A stretch of DNA of 64,000 nucleotides, taken from Sulfitobacter sabulilitoris. Its GTDB lineage: Bacteria; Pseudomonadota; Alphaproteobacteria; Rhodobacterales; Rhodobacteraceae. A program made the translations under genes and the position numbers. The stretch lies in contig NZ_VANS01000004.1 in assembly GCF_005887615.1 (NCBI RefSeq), positions 248,001 through 312,000 on the forward strand. The letters run 5' to 3'. Of this stretch, positions 35,397 through 45,207 are shown one piece after another. Position 1 is the stretch's first letter. Each line of letters begins with the position of its first letter. The notes under the pieces were generated by a model. That model saw nothing but the letters and a program-made list of their open reading frames with translations. It did no database searches and was not told the origin of the DNA.

Positions 35397-36452
35397 ATGA
35401 CACTATTCAAACAGATTTCGCTTGCCTTGGCCGTGGCCATGTCGGGCACCGTTGCCGCGGCAGAGACAGTTCTGATTCACGGCGAAGCAGGCCCCAACCG
35501 TGGCGCCCGCGCCGATGCGTTGCAGTGGTTTGCCGACCAGTTGACCGAACGGTCGGATGGCGACATCAAGGTCGACATCCAGTGGGGCGGCGCGCTCTTC
35601 AAGGCGAACGCGGCCGTGCAATCCATCGGCGACGGCGTGGCCGACATGGGCTCCGTGATCGCGGTGTACTATCCGCAGGAAATGGTGGGCTACGGCATCG
35701 CCGACCTGCCGCTGAACAACCCTGATGCATGGGTGGGAATGCGCGCCACGGACGATCTGATGCGCTCCAGCCCGGAGATCCAGGCACAGCTCAAGGAACA
35801 GGGTCTGGTCTATATCGGCACCTGGACCACCAGCCAGGTGAACATCGGCTGCAAGGGCGCGGCGATCCGCACGGCCGACGACATCGCGGGCCTCAAGGTG
35901 CGCGGCGTGGGCGCTTACGGCAAGGTCTTTGGCGAGATGGACGCGAACATGGTCAACATGTCGATCTATGATGCCTACCAGGGCCTCGATACCGGCCTGA
36001 TCGATTGCAGCCAGGGCTACAGCTATGCCGTCGCGGCGCTCAAGCAGGCGGAAGTCATGGACAGCTACACGATCCTCAACTGGGGTCAGGTCGGCGGGCT
36101 TGGCATCTTCATGAACGAGTTCACCTACGACAGCCTGAGCGATGAGCAAAAAGCAATCGTGAACCAGACCGGTGCCGATATGGCGGACGAATTCGGTCGG
36201 ATGATCAACGCGGCCAACGATAAGGCGATCGCGTCGATGAAGGAGGCCGGTGTCGAAGTGATCGAACTGCCTGCGGAAGAGCGTGCCAAGCTGGTCGAGA
36301 AGGGTCAGAAGTTCGTCGGTCAATGGGCCGAGACGGCACAGACCGTCGGTCTGCCCGGGCCTGAGCTGCTGGAGCAGTACCAGGCGCTGATCGCGAAATA
36401 CACCGAAGAGCGTGACACCAAGGGCTACCCCTGGGAGCGCACGACGAACTAA
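35397..36452 (+). CDS. TRAP transporter substrate-binding protein (DctP family)
   Basis: A 351-residue periplasmic binding protein. A signal peptide (MTLFKQISLALAVAMSGTVA, cleavage near AAAE) leads to the DctP fold. In TRAP proteins a conserved arginine binds the substrate carboxylate; here RGVGAYGKVFGEM is in the right region, followed by the signature-like NMSIYDAYQGLDTGLIDCSQ. GGGAGG precedes the ATG at 35397. It delivers an organic acid to the DctQM proteins encoded next. The downstream beta-oxidation genes suggest an acid activated to a CoA ester. Confidence 0.93.
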   Translation: MTLFKQISLALAVAMSGTVAAAETVLIHGEAGPNRGARADALQWFADQLTERSDGDIKVDIQWGGALFKANAAVQSIGDGVADMGSVIAVYYPQEMVGYGIADLPLNNPDAWVGMRATDDLMRSSPEIQAQLKEQGLVYIGTWTTSQVNIGCKGAAIRTADDIAGLKVRGVGAYGKVFGEMDANMVNMSIYDAYQGLDTGLIDCSQGYSYAVAALKQAEVMDSYTILNWGQVGGLGIFMNEFTYDSLSDEQKAIVNQTGADMADEFGRMINAANDKAIASMKEAGVEVIELPAEERAKLVEKGQKFVGQWAETAQTVGLPGPELLEQYQALIAKYTEERDTKGYPWERTTN

Positions 36453-36503
36453 GCGCGACTGTCACGACACAAGACCGTTCAGAGCTTTGAGGGAGGCACG
36501 GAC

Positions 36504-37028
36504 ATGCAGGTGAAACTGGAACGAATCCTGTTGGGGTTGGGCGCGATCGCGGTCATCCTTCTGGGGATCGTCATCACCGCCAACGTCACGGCGCGCGCAG
36601 TCTTCGGGACTGCCGTACCGGACAGCGTGACGATGGTGCGCGAACTGATGGTGGCGGCGATCCTGCTGCCATTGGCCGCCGCCACCGCCGCAAGGGCACA
36701 TGTCTGTGTCGCCTTCATCTCTGACAGGTTCGGACCGCGCCTGCGGTCCGGGCTGATCGTTCTGGGGTCCTTCATGGGCCTCATTGCGCTTGCTCCTCTG
36801 ATCTACGCTGGTTGGCGCGAATTCATCGACGTCGTTGAATCGGGCAGCTTTTTCTACGGCGATCTGAACCTGCCGAAATGGCCCGGACGGCTCTTGTTCG
36901 TCATCGGCATCGTGGCCTGCTGGCTGCGGTTGGCCGAACTGGTGGTCCGCGACACCCGCACCATCCTGCGCGGCGGCGAAGTGTCGGACGAGCAGGACCA
37001 TGAAATGACTGCAGGTGGATTTGACTAA
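36504..37028 (+). CDS. TRAP transporter small permease (DctQ)
   Basis: A 174-residue protein with four membrane helices, starting at about 10 (ILLGLGAIAVILLGIVITAN). VTARAVFGTAVPDSVTMVRE matches the DctQ motif, and AAATAARAHVCVAFISDRF the second. It stabilises the large permease for sodium-driven import. A GAGGGAGG stretch lies before the start. Its stop overlaps the dctM-like start (TAATG), so the two are coupled. Confidence 0.92.
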   Translation: MQVKLERILLGLGAIAVILLGIVITANVTARAVFGTAVPDSVTMVRELMVAAILLPLAAATAARAHVCVAFISDRFGPRLRSGLIVLGSFMGLIALAPLIYAGWREFIDVVESGSFFYGDLNLPKWPGRLLFVIGIVACWLRLAELVVRDTRTILRGGEVSDEQDHEMTAGGFD

Positions 37029-38368
37029 TGGACGCATCAACGATTGGATTCATCGCCTTCGGGGCGGTTCTTTTTCTGCTGGCCATGCGGGTGCCCATCG
37101 CCTTTGCCCTGGCCGCCGTGGCGACCATAGCCACCTTCTTCATTTTCGCGTTCCGCACCGGCACCTTCATGCCCGAACGTGCGATCCGCGCCACGACCTC
37201 GATGGTGTTCTCGAATTCCTTCGACCTCATCCACTCCTACGACCTGTCGATGATCCCGCTGTTCGTGGCGCTGGGGCACATCGCCTACCGGGCCAACATC
37301 ACCACCCGGATCTATGACGCGGCCAAGGTCTGGCTGACGCGCCTGCCGGGCGGTGTCGCGATGGCGTCTGTCATGGGCTGTGGCGGCTTTTCGGCGATCA
37401 CCGGCAGCTCCATCGCCTGTGCCTCGACGATGGGCCGCATCTGTACCCCGGAAATGCTGCGCATGGGGTATGACCCGCGCCTTGCCACCGCCTCTGTCGC
37501 CGCCGGTGGCACGCTGGGGTCGCTCATTCCGCCGTCGGTTCTGTTCATCATCTACGGCATCTTTACCGAGACCTCCATTTCATCGCTGTTTCTGGCGGGC
37601 ATCCTGCCGGGTCTGCTGACCCTGGCGGGATTCATCCTGGTGATCGCGGTCTGGGTCTGGAAGGACCCCGCTGTCGCGCCGAACACGGACAAGCGGTATT
37701 CCTCGGCCGAGCGGATGCAGGCGGCGATTGCCGCCTGGCCGGCGGTGCTGCTGTTCGTTGTCATCATCGGCGGCATCTACGGCGGCATCTTTACCGCGAC
37801 CGAAGCCGCCGCGGTCTGCGTCTCTGCCGCCGTTCTGATCGGTTTCGTGCAACGCACCCTGACGCTCAGGGGGCTTTGGGACTCCGTCCTTGAAACCTGC
37901 GTCCAGACTGCCGCGATCTTCTTCATCGCGGCTGGCGCCAAGATTTTCGTGGCCTTCATCGCGCTGACCGGCGTGGCGGGCGACATCGTGCAGATGGTGA
38001 CCGATGCCAACCTGTCGCTGATCGTGCTGATGATCGCCATCGCGATCATCTATCTGCTGCTGGGCATGTTCCTCGATCCCATCGGGATCATGGTGCTGAC
38101 GCTGCCACTGATGATCCCGCTGGTGGAAAGCTATGACCTCAACCTGATCTGGTTCGGCGTCGTGGTGATCAAGCTGCTCGAGATCGGCCTGATCACGCCG
38201 CCCGTTGGCCTCAATGTCTTTGTCATCGCCAACGTGGTGGGCAAAGAGGCGCCCATCGACAAGATCTTTGCCGGCATCACGCGGTTCCTCAGCGTCGATA
38301 TCATCGTGCTGATCCTGATCATGTCTTTCCCGATGCTATCGCTGCTCATTCCGATGGGGGCGCGATGA
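37028..38368 (+). CDS. TRAP transporter large permease (DctM)
   Basis: A 446-residue membrane protein with about 12 helices and two scoop-like halves. GGFSAITGSSIACASTMGRI is the first conserved substrate/sodium loop, followed by ASVAAGGTLGSLIPPSVLFI (the DctM hallmark), FTATEAAAVCVSAAVLIGF and later GLITPPVGLNVFVIANV. It is the transport channel of the tripartite importer encoded by this operon. Its stop overlaps the start of the IclR gene by 4 bases. Confidence 0.95.
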   Translation: MDASTIGFIAFGAVLFLLAMRVPIAFALAAVATIATFFIFAFRTGTFMPERAIRATTSMVFSNSFDLIHSYDLSMIPLFVALGHIAYRANITTRIYDAAKVWLTRLPGGVAMASVMGCGGFSAITGSSIACASTMGRICTPEMLRMGYDPRLATASVAAGGTLGSLIPPSVLFIIYGIFTETSISSLFLAGILPGLLTLAGFILVIAVWVWKDPAVAPNTDKRYSSAERMQAAIAAWPAVLLFVVIIGGIYGGIFTATEAAAVCVSAAVLIGFVQRTLTLRGLWDSVLETCVQTAAIFFIAAGAKIFVAFIALTGVAGDIVQMVTDANLSLIVLMIAIAIIYLLLGMFLDPIGIMVLTLPLMIPLVESYDLNLIWFGVVVIKLLEIGLITPPVGLNVFVIANVVGKEAPIDKIFAGITRFLSVDIIVLILIMSFPMLSLLIPMGAR

Positions 38369-39141
38369 ACCAGCAAAGCTCAGACCGGAAGTTCGCCAAC
38401 ACTCTCGCGCGGGGGCTCAATGTGCTGAGCGTGTTCCGCGCCAGCGACGGCGGCCTGAGCCATGCCCAGATCGCAGAGCGTACCGGGCTGCCGAAACCCA
38501 CGGTGTCGCGCCTGACCTACACGCTGTGCGAATTGGGATACCTCAGCCACGGCAGCCGCAACGACCGCTTCCGCCTCGGGCCGTCGGCCATCGCGATGGG
38601 CTCGGTGGCGGCCGTGTCGGTGTCTTTCGTGGACCTCGCGTCGGACGCGATGCAGGATCTGGCCGATGCGACCGGGACACTGGCGCTGATCGCGGTGCGC
38701 GATGGCGACCGGATGATGCTGGTCAAGACATGGCGGCCCGACAGCCAGCCGTCGATCTGGCTGGAGCCGGGGCACCGCATTCCGGTTTTCGGATCCAGTT
38801 CCGGACAGGCGATGCTGGCGGCCCTGTCCGACGACCGGTTCGAGCAACTCGCACCCGACCACGACCTGCGCGCGTTCCGGCAGGACGGCTATGCGCAACT
38901 GCTGGCGCAGGGATTTACCATCGCGCCGCAGCCGACGCGGTACGCCCGTACCGTCAACGCGGTCAGCGTGCCCTATTTCGCCAGCGAATTCGGCGAGGCG
39001 GTGGCGTTTTCCTGCGGGGCGCTGCCCGACACGCTGCCCGATGCGCGGATGCTGGACGAAGTGGGCCCGGCGCTGCGCGACCTGGTCCGCGACCTTGAAA
39101 ACCGCACCGGCCATGTGCCCGCTCTTGCGCGGCGCGGCTGA
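38365..39141 (+). CDS. IclR-family transcriptional regulator
   Basis: A 258-residue regulator. The N-terminal winged helix-turn-helix is at about 10-70 (RGLNVLSVFRASDGGLSHAQ, IAERTGLPKPTVSRLTYTLC), and the IclR effector domain follows at about 85-250, with AVSVPYFASEFGEAVAFSCG. It lies inside the operon between transport and catabolic genes and overlaps dctM by 4 bases, so it is co-transcribed with what it probably controls. The ligand is likely the imported acid or its CoA ester. A candidate operator lies before the first gene of the operon. Confidence 0.93.
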   Translation: MNQQSSDRKFANTLARGLNVLSVFRASDGGLSHAQIAERTGLPKPTVSRLTYTLCELGYLSHGSRNDRFRLGPSAIAMGSVAAVSVSFVDLASDAMQDLADATGTLALIAVRDGDRMMLVKTWRPDSQPSIWLEPGHRIPVFGSSSGQAMLAALSDDRFEQLAPDHDLRAFRQDGYAQLLAQGFTIAPQPTRYARTVNAVSVPYFASEFGEAVAFSCGALPDTLPDARMLDEVGPALRDLVRDLENRTGHVPALARRG

Positions 39142-39174
39142 TGTGCACCGAAATACGAATGGGAGAGATACGAT

Positions 39175-41271
39175 ATGACCGACAAGATTGCATATAGCCG
39201 CCACGGCGACGTGGCCGTGCTGCGCATCCAGAACCCGCCCGTCAACGCGCTGGGCCATGCCGTGCGCGAAGGGCTTGCCGCCAACATGGATCGCGCCGAG
39301 GCCGACGAGGGCGTGCGCGCGGTCGTCATCGTGGGTGACGGCCGGGCGTTCATCGCCGGTGCCGACATCACCGAATTCGGCAAGACCCCGCTGGAGCCGC
39401 ATCTGCCGGACCTGTGCAACCGGATCGAGGCATCGCCGCTGCTTGTGGTGGCATCGATGCATGGTGTGTCGCTCGGTGGCGGGCTCGAGGTTGCGCTGTC
39501 GGCGCACTACCGCATCGCGCAACCGTCGTCGCGCGTCGGGTTGCCCGAGGTGCACCTGGGCCTGATCCCCGGTGCCGGCGGAACCCAGCGCCTGCCGCGC
39601 GTTGCGGGCGTGGAAAACGCCATCGACATCATCACGACCGGTCGCCACATCAAGGCCGCCGAAGCCGCTGCGATGGGCCTGCTCGACAAGGTCGAGGAGG
39701 GCGACCCGCAAGCCGTGGGCATCGCCTATGCCGAAGGGCTGCTGGCCGCTGGCGCCGCGCGTCGTCCGGTCAGCGAACTGCCCGCGCCCGCGCCGATCGA
39801 CTGGGATGCGGCCTATGCGGCGGTGCTGAAAAAGGGCCGGGGCCAATTGTCGCCCGCGCAAGCGGTGCGCGCCGTGCAGGCCAGCGTCGAGATGCCCTTC
39901 GACGAGGGTCTGAAGGCCGAGCGCAAGATGTTTTCCGACCTGATGAAGACCGACCAGCGCGAAGGCATGATCCACGCCTTCTTTTCGGAGCGTGCGGTCA
40001 GCAACCTGCCCGAGTTGAAGGGCGTGGAGCCGCGCGATCTGAAGGCCATCGGCGTGATCGGCGGCGGCACGATGGGCGCGGGCATCGCCACGGCGGCGCT
40101 GCTTTCGGGGCTCAGGGTCACACTGCTGGAAATGACGGACGACGCGGCAGAAGCCGCCCGGGGCCGCATCGCGGGCAACCTCTCGGGCGCGCTGAAGCGG
40201 GGCAAGATCAGCCAGGACAAGCACGACGCGATGCTGAACGATGCGCTGGTCGTGGCCACGGATTACGACGCGCTGAAGGACGCCGACCTTGTGATCGAGG
40301 CGGTGTTCGAGGAGATGGAGGTCAAGAAGAAGGTCTTTACCCAGCTTGACGCCGTATGCAAACCCGGCGCGGTTCTGGCGACCAACACCTCGTATCTGGA
40401 CGTCAACGAAATCGCGGCGATCACCAATCGCCCCGAGGACGTGATCGGCCTGCACTTCTTTTCGCCCGCGCATGTGATGAAACTGCTCGAGGTCGTCGTC
40501 GCCGACAAGACCGCCAAGGATGTCACGGCCACCGGCTTTGCGCTGGGCAAGATGCTGGGCAAGGTCGCGGTGCGCGCGGGCGTCTGCGACGGGTTCATCG
40601 GCAACCGCATCCTGTCCACCTACCGCACGGCGGCGGATCACATGATCCTCGACGGCGCGTCGCCCTTCCAGATCGACAAGGCGCTGACCGACTTCGGTTT
40701 TGCGATGGGGCCCTATGCCGTGGCCGACCTTGCCGGGCTCGATATCGGCTGGGCCATGCGCAAACGTCTGGCGCCGACGCGTGATCCGCGCGAACGGGTC
40801 GGCGAATACCCCGATCGCCTGTGCGAGGCGGGGCATTTCGGCCAGAAGACCGGCAAGGGATTCTACATCTACGAAACGGGCCAGCGCGGCGGCACGCCCA
40901 ACCCCGAGGTGATGGACCTGATCGAGGCCGAGCGCGCCGAGAAGGGCATCACGCCCAAGGAATTCACCGACGAGCAGATCGTGCGCCGTTACATGGCCGC
41001 CATGGTCAACGAGGCTGCCAAGGTCGTGGGCGAGGGCATCGCGCGCCGTCCGCTCGACGTGGATATGACGCTGCTCTTTGGCTATGGCTTCCCGCGCTAT
41101 CGCGGTGGACCGCTCAAATGGGCCGATCTGACGGGCTTGCCCGAACTGCTCAAGGACATCGAGCGCTACGCCGAGGAAGACGATTATTTCTGGGCGCCCG
41201 CGCCGCTCCTCAAGCAGCTCGTGGCCGAGGGGCGCAGCTTTGACGATCTGAACAAGGAGGCCGGCAAATGA
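39175..41271 (+). CDS. Bifunctional enoyl-CoA hydratase / 3-hydroxyacyl-CoA dehydrogenase (PimF/FadJ-like)
   Basis: A 698-residue beta-oxidation enzyme. Residues 1-190 form an enoyl-CoA hydratase with oxyanion-hole motifs [11 protein letters not shown] and [19 protein letters not shown], and the catalytic glutamates near [20 protein letters not shown]. Residues about 290-690 form the NAD-dependent dehydrogenase: [20 protein letters not shown], then [25 protein letters not shown] and the C-terminal domain [16 protein letters not shown]. It hydrates the enoyl-CoA and oxidises the 3-hydroxy product. The order (this gene, thiolase, two dehydrogenases) resembles the pim operon of Rhodopseudomonas palustris. 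Confidence 0.95.
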   Translation: MTDKIAYSRHGDVAVLRIQNPPVNALGHAVREGLAANMDRAEADEGVRAVVIVGDGRAFIAGADITEFGKTPLEPHLPDLCNRIEASPLLVVASMHGVSLGGGLEVALSAHYRIAQPSSRVGLPEVHLGLIPGAGGTQRLPRVAGVENAIDIITTGRHIKAAEAAAMGLLDKVEEGDPQAVGIAYAEGLLAAGAARRPVSELPAPAPIDWDAAYAAVLKKGRGQLSPAQAVRAVQASVEMPFDEGLKAERKMFSDLMKTDQREGMIHAFFSERAVSNLPELKGVEPRDLKAIGVIGGGTMGAGIATAALLSGLRVTLLEMTDDAAEAARGRIAGNLSGALKRGKISQDKHDAMLNDALVVATDYDALKDADLVIEAVFEEMEVKKKVFTQLDAVCKPGAVLATNTSYLDVNEIAAITNRPEDVIGLHFFSPAHVMKLLEVVVADKTAKDVTATGFALGKMLGKVAVRAGVCDGFIGNRILSTYRTAADHMILDGASPFQIDKALTDFGFAMGPYAVADLAGLDIGWAMRKRLAPTRDPRERVGEYPDRLCEAGHFGQKTGKGFYIYETGQRGGTPNPEVMDLIEAERAEKGITPKEFTDEQIVRRYMAAMVNEAAKVVGEGIARRPLDVDMTLLFGYGFPRYRGGPLKWADLTGLPELLKDIERYAEEDDYFWAPAPLLKQLVAEGRSFDDLNKEAGK

Positions 41272-42440
41272 GACAGGCGGTCATCGTATCGGCCGCCCGC
41301 ACCGGGCTGGCCAAGTCCTTTCGCGGGTCGTTCAACCAGACCCACGGTGCCACGATGGGCGGGCACGCGGTGCAACACGCGATCGCCCGCGCGGGCATCG
41401 AGGGCAAAGCGATCGAGGATTGCATGATCGGCTGCGGCTTTCCCGAAGCCGCCACAGGCCAGAACATCGCGCGCCAGATCGCCCTGCGCGCGGGCCTGCC
41501 GATCACCGCGTCGGGTGTGACCGTCAATCGCTATTGCTCGAGCGGGTTGCAGACCATCGCGATGGCCGCCAATGCCATCGTCGCCGAAGGCACCGGGCCG
41601 ATGGTCGCGGGCGGGGTGGAAAGCATCAGCATGGTGCAGCCCACCACCAAACCCACGCCCGAAGCCTGGATCGCCGAAAACAAGCCCGCGGTCTACATGA
41701 CCATGATCGAGACGGCGGACATCGTCGCCGAACGCTATGGCGTGACCCGCGAGGAACAAGACGAATACAGCCTGCGCAGCCAGCAGTTGATTGCGGCGGC
41801 CCAGAAGAACGGTGTCTTTGACGATGAAATCGTTCCGATGCAGGCCACCATGGCCGTGCAGGACCGCGAAACCACGGTCGTGTCGATGCACGAGGTCACG
41901 GTGGACCGCGACGAATGCAACCGACCGCAGACCACGCTCGAGGGGCTGGGGGGGCTGACCCCGGTGCGCGAAGGCGGCCATGTCACCGCCGGCAACGCCA
42001 GCCAGCTGAGCGATGGCGCCGCCGCCGTGGTGCTGATGGACGCCACCGAGGCAGAGCGTCGCGGTCTGGAACCGATGGGCGCGTTCAAGGGTTTTGCGGT
42101 TGCCGGATGCGAGCCTGACGAAATGGGCATCGGGCCCGTGTTCGCGGTGCCGCGCCTTCTGGAACGCCACGGTCTGAGCGTCGACGACATCGACCTGTGG
42201 GAGTTGAACGAGGCCTTTGCCAGCCAGGCGCTATATTGTCGCGACCGTCTTGGCATCGACCACGACAAGTTTAACGTCAATGGCGGATCCATTGCCATCG
42301 GCCACCCCTTTGGCATGACCGGCGCCCGCATGACGGGCCACCTTCTGCGTGAAGGCAAGCGCCGCGGCGCCAAGCTGGGCGTGGTGACAATGTGTATTGG
42401 CGGGGGCATGGGTGCCGCCGGCCTTTTTGAAATCTACTGA
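41268..42440 (+). CDS. Acetyl-CoA acyltransferase (thiolase, PimB/FadA-like)
   Basis: A 390-residue degradative thiolase that cleaves the 3-ketoacyl-CoA to acetyl-CoA and a shortened acyl-CoA. The nucleophilic cysteine is C90 in [20 protein letters not shown]. The later motifs are [30 protein letters not shown] (catalytic histidine) and [14 protein letters not shown] (acid/base cysteine). It overlaps the hydratase/dehydrogenase gene by 4 bases. Length and motifs are complete. Confidence 0.95.
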   Translation: MRQAVIVSAARTGLAKSFRGSFNQTHGATMGGHAVQHAIARAGIEGKAIEDCMIGCGFPEAATGQNIARQIALRAGLPITASGVTVNRYCSSGLQTIAMAANAIVAEGTGPMVAGGVESISMVQPTTKPTPEAWIAENKPAVYMTMIETADIVAERYGVTREEQDEYSLRSQQLIAAAQKNGVFDDEIVPMQATMAVQDRETTVVSMHEVTVDRDECNRPQTTLEGLGGLTPVREGGHVTAGNASQLSDGAAAVVLMDATEAERRGLEPMGAFKGFAVAGCEPDEMGIGPVFAVPRLLERHGLSVDDIDLWELNEAFASQALYCRDRLGIDHDKFNVNGGSIAIGHPFGMTGARMTGHLLREGKRRGAKLGVVTMCIGGGMGAAGLFEIY

Positions 42441-42456
42441 ACCGGGAGACACCGAT

Positions 42457-43656
42457 ATGGACCTGAGCTATAGTGACGAAGAACGCGCCTTTCGCGAAGA
42501 AGTCCGCGCCTTTCTCGATGAAAAGCTGCCCGAGGCGCTGGCCGACAAGATGCGCCGCGGCGAAGAGCTGACCAAGGACGACCACGAGCAGTGGCATGCC
42601 ATCCTCAACGAGCAGGGTTGGCTCGCGCCGAACTGGCCCCGCGAATATGGCGGCGCCGAATGGGACGCCGTGCAGCGCCACATCTTCGAAGAGGAAATGG
42701 CGGCCTACAATGCCCCGCGCATCGTGCCCTTCGGATTGTCGATGCTGGGGCCGGTGTTGCAGAAATTCGGTTCCAAGGAGCAAAAGGACTATTGGCTGCC
42801 GCGTATCCTGTCGGGCGAAGACTGGTGGTGCCAGGGCTATTCCGAGCCGGGTGCCGGATCTGATCTTGCCTCGCTCAAGACCGAGGCCGTGCGCGATGGC
42901 GACCATTATATCGTCAACGGTCAGAAGACCTGGACGACGCTGGGCCAGCACGCCAACATGATTTTCTGCCTGGTGCGCACCGACAAGAAGGCCAAGCAGC
43001 AGGAGGGCATTTCGTTCCTGCTGATCGACATGGACACGCCCGGCATCGAAGTGCGCCCGATCGTGTTGCTCGATGGCGGCGTCGAGGTGAACGAGGTCTG
43101 GTTTTCGGACGTCAAGGTGCCGGTCGAAAACCTCGTGGGCGAGGAAAACAAGGGCTGGACCTATGCCAAGTACCTGCTGACGCATGAGCGCACCAACATC
43201 GCCGGCGTCGGCTTTTCCCAAGCCGGTCTGGCGGCGGTCAAGCGTATCGCCAAGGCCGAGATGGCCGGTGGCAAGCCGCTGATCGAAAACCCGCATTTCG
43301 CCGCCCGCGTGGCCCAGGTCGAGATCGACCTGATGGCGATGTCGACCACCAACCTGCGCATTGTTTCCAAGGCGGCATCGGGGCAGGCGCCGGGCGTCGA
43401 ATCCTCGATGCTCAAGGTCAAGGGCACGATCATCCGGCAGGAAATCAACGATCTGGCGCGGCGCGCGGCGGGGGTCTATGCGATGCCCTTCGCCTCCGAA
43501 GCGGTGGAGGGCGCCAACGTGGCGCTGCCCGATCCCCATGCCGCAGGCCCCGTGGCCGCGCAATATTTCAACAACCGCAAGCTTTCGATCTTTGGCGGCT
43601 CGAACGAGATTCAGCGCCAGATCATTGCCAAGACGATGCTGGGAGGTGCCCAATGA
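42457..43656 (+). CDS. Acyl-CoA dehydrogenase, PimC-like large subunit
   Basis: A 399-residue FAD enzyme that introduces the 2,3-double bond into an acyl-CoA. It starts MDLSYSDEERAFREEVRAFL (ATG 42457, after CGGGAG). The flavin-binding motif is WWCQGYSEPGAGSDLASLKT and the C-terminus is LSIFGGSNEIQRQIIAKTML. The residue that is a glutamate in the medium-chain YEGT motif is a glycine here (FGGSNE), as in subunits of two-gene heteromeric dehydrogenases. It overlaps the second dehydrogenase gene by 4 bases, which supports a heteromer. Confidence 0.92.
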   Translation: MDLSYSDEERAFREEVRAFLDEKLPEALADKMRRGEELTKDDHEQWHAILNEQGWLAPNWPREYGGAEWDAVQRHIFEEEMAAYNAPRIVPFGLSMLGPVLQKFGSKEQKDYWLPRILSGEDWWCQGYSEPGAGSDLASLKTEAVRDGDHYIVNGQKTWTTLGQHANMIFCLVRTDKKAKQQEGISFLLIDMDTPGIEVRPIVLLDGGVEVNEVWFSDVKVPVENLVGEENKGWTYAKYLLTHERTNIAGVGFSQAGLAAVKRIAKAEMAGGKPLIENPHFAARVAQVEIDLMAMSTTNLRIVSKAASGQAPGVESSMLKVKGTIIRQEINDLARRAAGVYAMPFASEAVEGANVALPDPHAAGPVAAQYFNNRKLSIFGGSNEIQRQIIAKTMLGGAQ

Positions 43657-44786
43657 ATTTCGACCTGACCGAAGAACGCCAGATGCTGCAGGACAGCCTG
43701 CGGCGCTTTCTGCGCGACCGCTACACGACGCCGGTGCGCAACGAAATCCTCGAGAGCGACAGCGGCATGTCCGCGAAGATCTGGGAGGAACTGGCTGAAC
43801 TGGGCGTCATCGGCGCGCTGTTCACCGAAGAGCAGGGCGGCTTTGGCGGCGCCGGTTTCGACATCGCCGTGGTGTTCGAGGAACTGGGCCGCGCCGGTGT
43901 GGTCGAGCCTTTCCTCGATACCGCCGTTTTGGGCGGTGGCCTGATCGCGGCGCTGGGCAACGACGACCAGCAGGCGCATGTCGAAGAGGTCATCGGCGGT
44001 GCGCTGCACCTTGCCTTCGCGCATGGCGAACCCGCCAGCCGCTATGACCTCAACCGGGTCGAGACGACGGCCAAGGCCGATGGCGACAGCATCGTCCTCA
44101 ATGGGCGCAAGGCCGTGGTGGTCAACGCCGAGGCCGCCGGGATGCTGGTGGTGTCCGCGCGCGAAAGCGGCGACGCATACGACACCGATGGCATTTCGCT
44201 GTTCCTCGTGCCGGCCGACGCCAAGGGCGTCAGCATGCAGGGCTACGCATTGCTGGCCGGTGGCCGCGCCGCCGAAGTGACGCTGGACGATGTGACCGTG
44301 CCGGCCAGCGCCCGTTTGGGCGACGCGGGCAAGGCATTCGATGCGATCGAGGAACGCGTCGCCGCGGCCAACGTGGCGATCTGTGCCGAAACGCTTGGCG
44401 CGATGGAAACCGCGACGCATCTGACACGCGAATATCTGGGCACCCGCAAGCAGTTCGGCCGCCCCATCGGCAGCTTCCAGGCGCTGGCGCACCGCATGTC
44501 CGACCTGCTGATCGAGATGGAGCAGGCCCGGTCGTCGGTGATCCTCGCGGCGGGCCATCTGGCCGACGACCGCAAGAGCCGCGAAAGCAATGTGTCGGCG
44601 GCCAAGAACCTGATGGGCCGCACCGGCCGACTGGTGGCCGAGGACAGCATCCAGATGCACGGCGGCATCGCGATGACGCAGGAATACGAACTTGCCCATA
44701 TCGCCAAGCGCATCGTCATGGCCGACCACCGTCTGGGCGATACCGATCACCATCTGGAGCGTTTCATTGCCCTCTCCGCAGCGTGA
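43653..44786 (+). CDS. Acyl-CoA dehydrogenase, PimD-like small subunit
   Basis: A 377-residue acyl-CoA dehydrogenase-fold protein starting MNFDLTEERQMLQDSLRRFL. The C-terminal domain has LGTRKQFGRPIGSFQALAHR and SIQMHGGIAMTQEYELAHIA, but no YEGT-type C-terminal motif. Together with the preceding gene it most likely forms one heteromeric enzyme, as in PimCD and the FadE pairs of steroid catabolism. It overlaps both neighbours (4 bases upstream, 20 downstream). Substrate chain type is not readable. Confidence 0.92.
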   Translation: MNFDLTEERQMLQDSLRRFLRDRYTTPVRNEILESDSGMSAKIWEELAELGVIGALFTEEQGGFGGAGFDIAVVFEELGRAGVVEPFLDTAVLGGGLIAALGNDDQQAHVEEVIGGALHLAFAHGEPASRYDLNRVETTAKADGDSIVLNGRKAVVVNAEAAGMLVVSARESGDAYDTDGISLFLVPADAKGVSMQGYALLAGGRAAEVTLDDVTVPASARLGDAGKAFDAIEERVAAANVAICAETLGAMETATHLTREYLGTRKQFGRPIGSFQALAHRMSDLLIEMEQARSSVILAAGHLADDRKSRESNVSAAKNLMGRTGRLVAEDSIQMHGGIAMTQEYELAHIAKRIVMADHRLGDTDHHLERFIALSAA

Positions 44787-45207
44787 TGACGACGACAGCG
44801 GCCTGATCCGCGACGAAACCGGAACGCAGACATTGATCGGCTATGTCGTCGATGTCAGCGACCCGGACGGATCGGGCCGCTGCTGGCTCGATATCGGGCC
44901 GCAGCATACCAACCGGCATGGCGTATTGCATGGCGGCATCGCCAGCGCCATTCTGGACAATGCCAGCGGCACCACCGGGTCGCTGACCGTCGATGCGACG
45001 GGGCGCGCGCCGTTCCTGACCATCTCGCTGACCACGCAGTTCATCGCCCCGGTCAAACAGGGCACACGCGTGACGGCCACCGGGCGCGTCACCGGCGGCG
45101 GGCGCAGCATTCTGTATATCAGCGCCGATCTGGTGGACGAGGACGGGCGGCTGATCGCGTCCTCCACCGGCGTTTTCAAACGGGTTCCGCAGGAGCGATT
45201 GACATGA
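44767..45207 (+). CDS. PaaI-type hotdog thioesterase
   Basis: A 146-residue acyl-CoA thioesterase of the hotdog fold. The catalytic region HTNRHGVLHGGIASAILDNA includes the HGG motif, with the aspartate of LDNASG. VTATGRVTGGGRSILYISAD and VEDEDGR-like strands complete the fold. No ATG fits; I start at TTG 44767, preceded by GGAG (44756-44759) at 7 bases, inside the end of the dehydrogenase gene. It probably releases CoA from dead-end intermediates of this pathway. The downstream hydratase overlaps it by 4 bases. Confidence 0.88.
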   Translation: MPSPQRDDDDSGLIRDETGTQTLIGYVVDVSDPDGSGRCWLDIGPQHTNRHGVLHGGIASAILDNASGTTGSLTVDATGRAPFLTISLTTQFIAPVKQGTRVTATGRVTGGGRSILYISADLVDEDGRLIASSTGVFKRVPQERLT

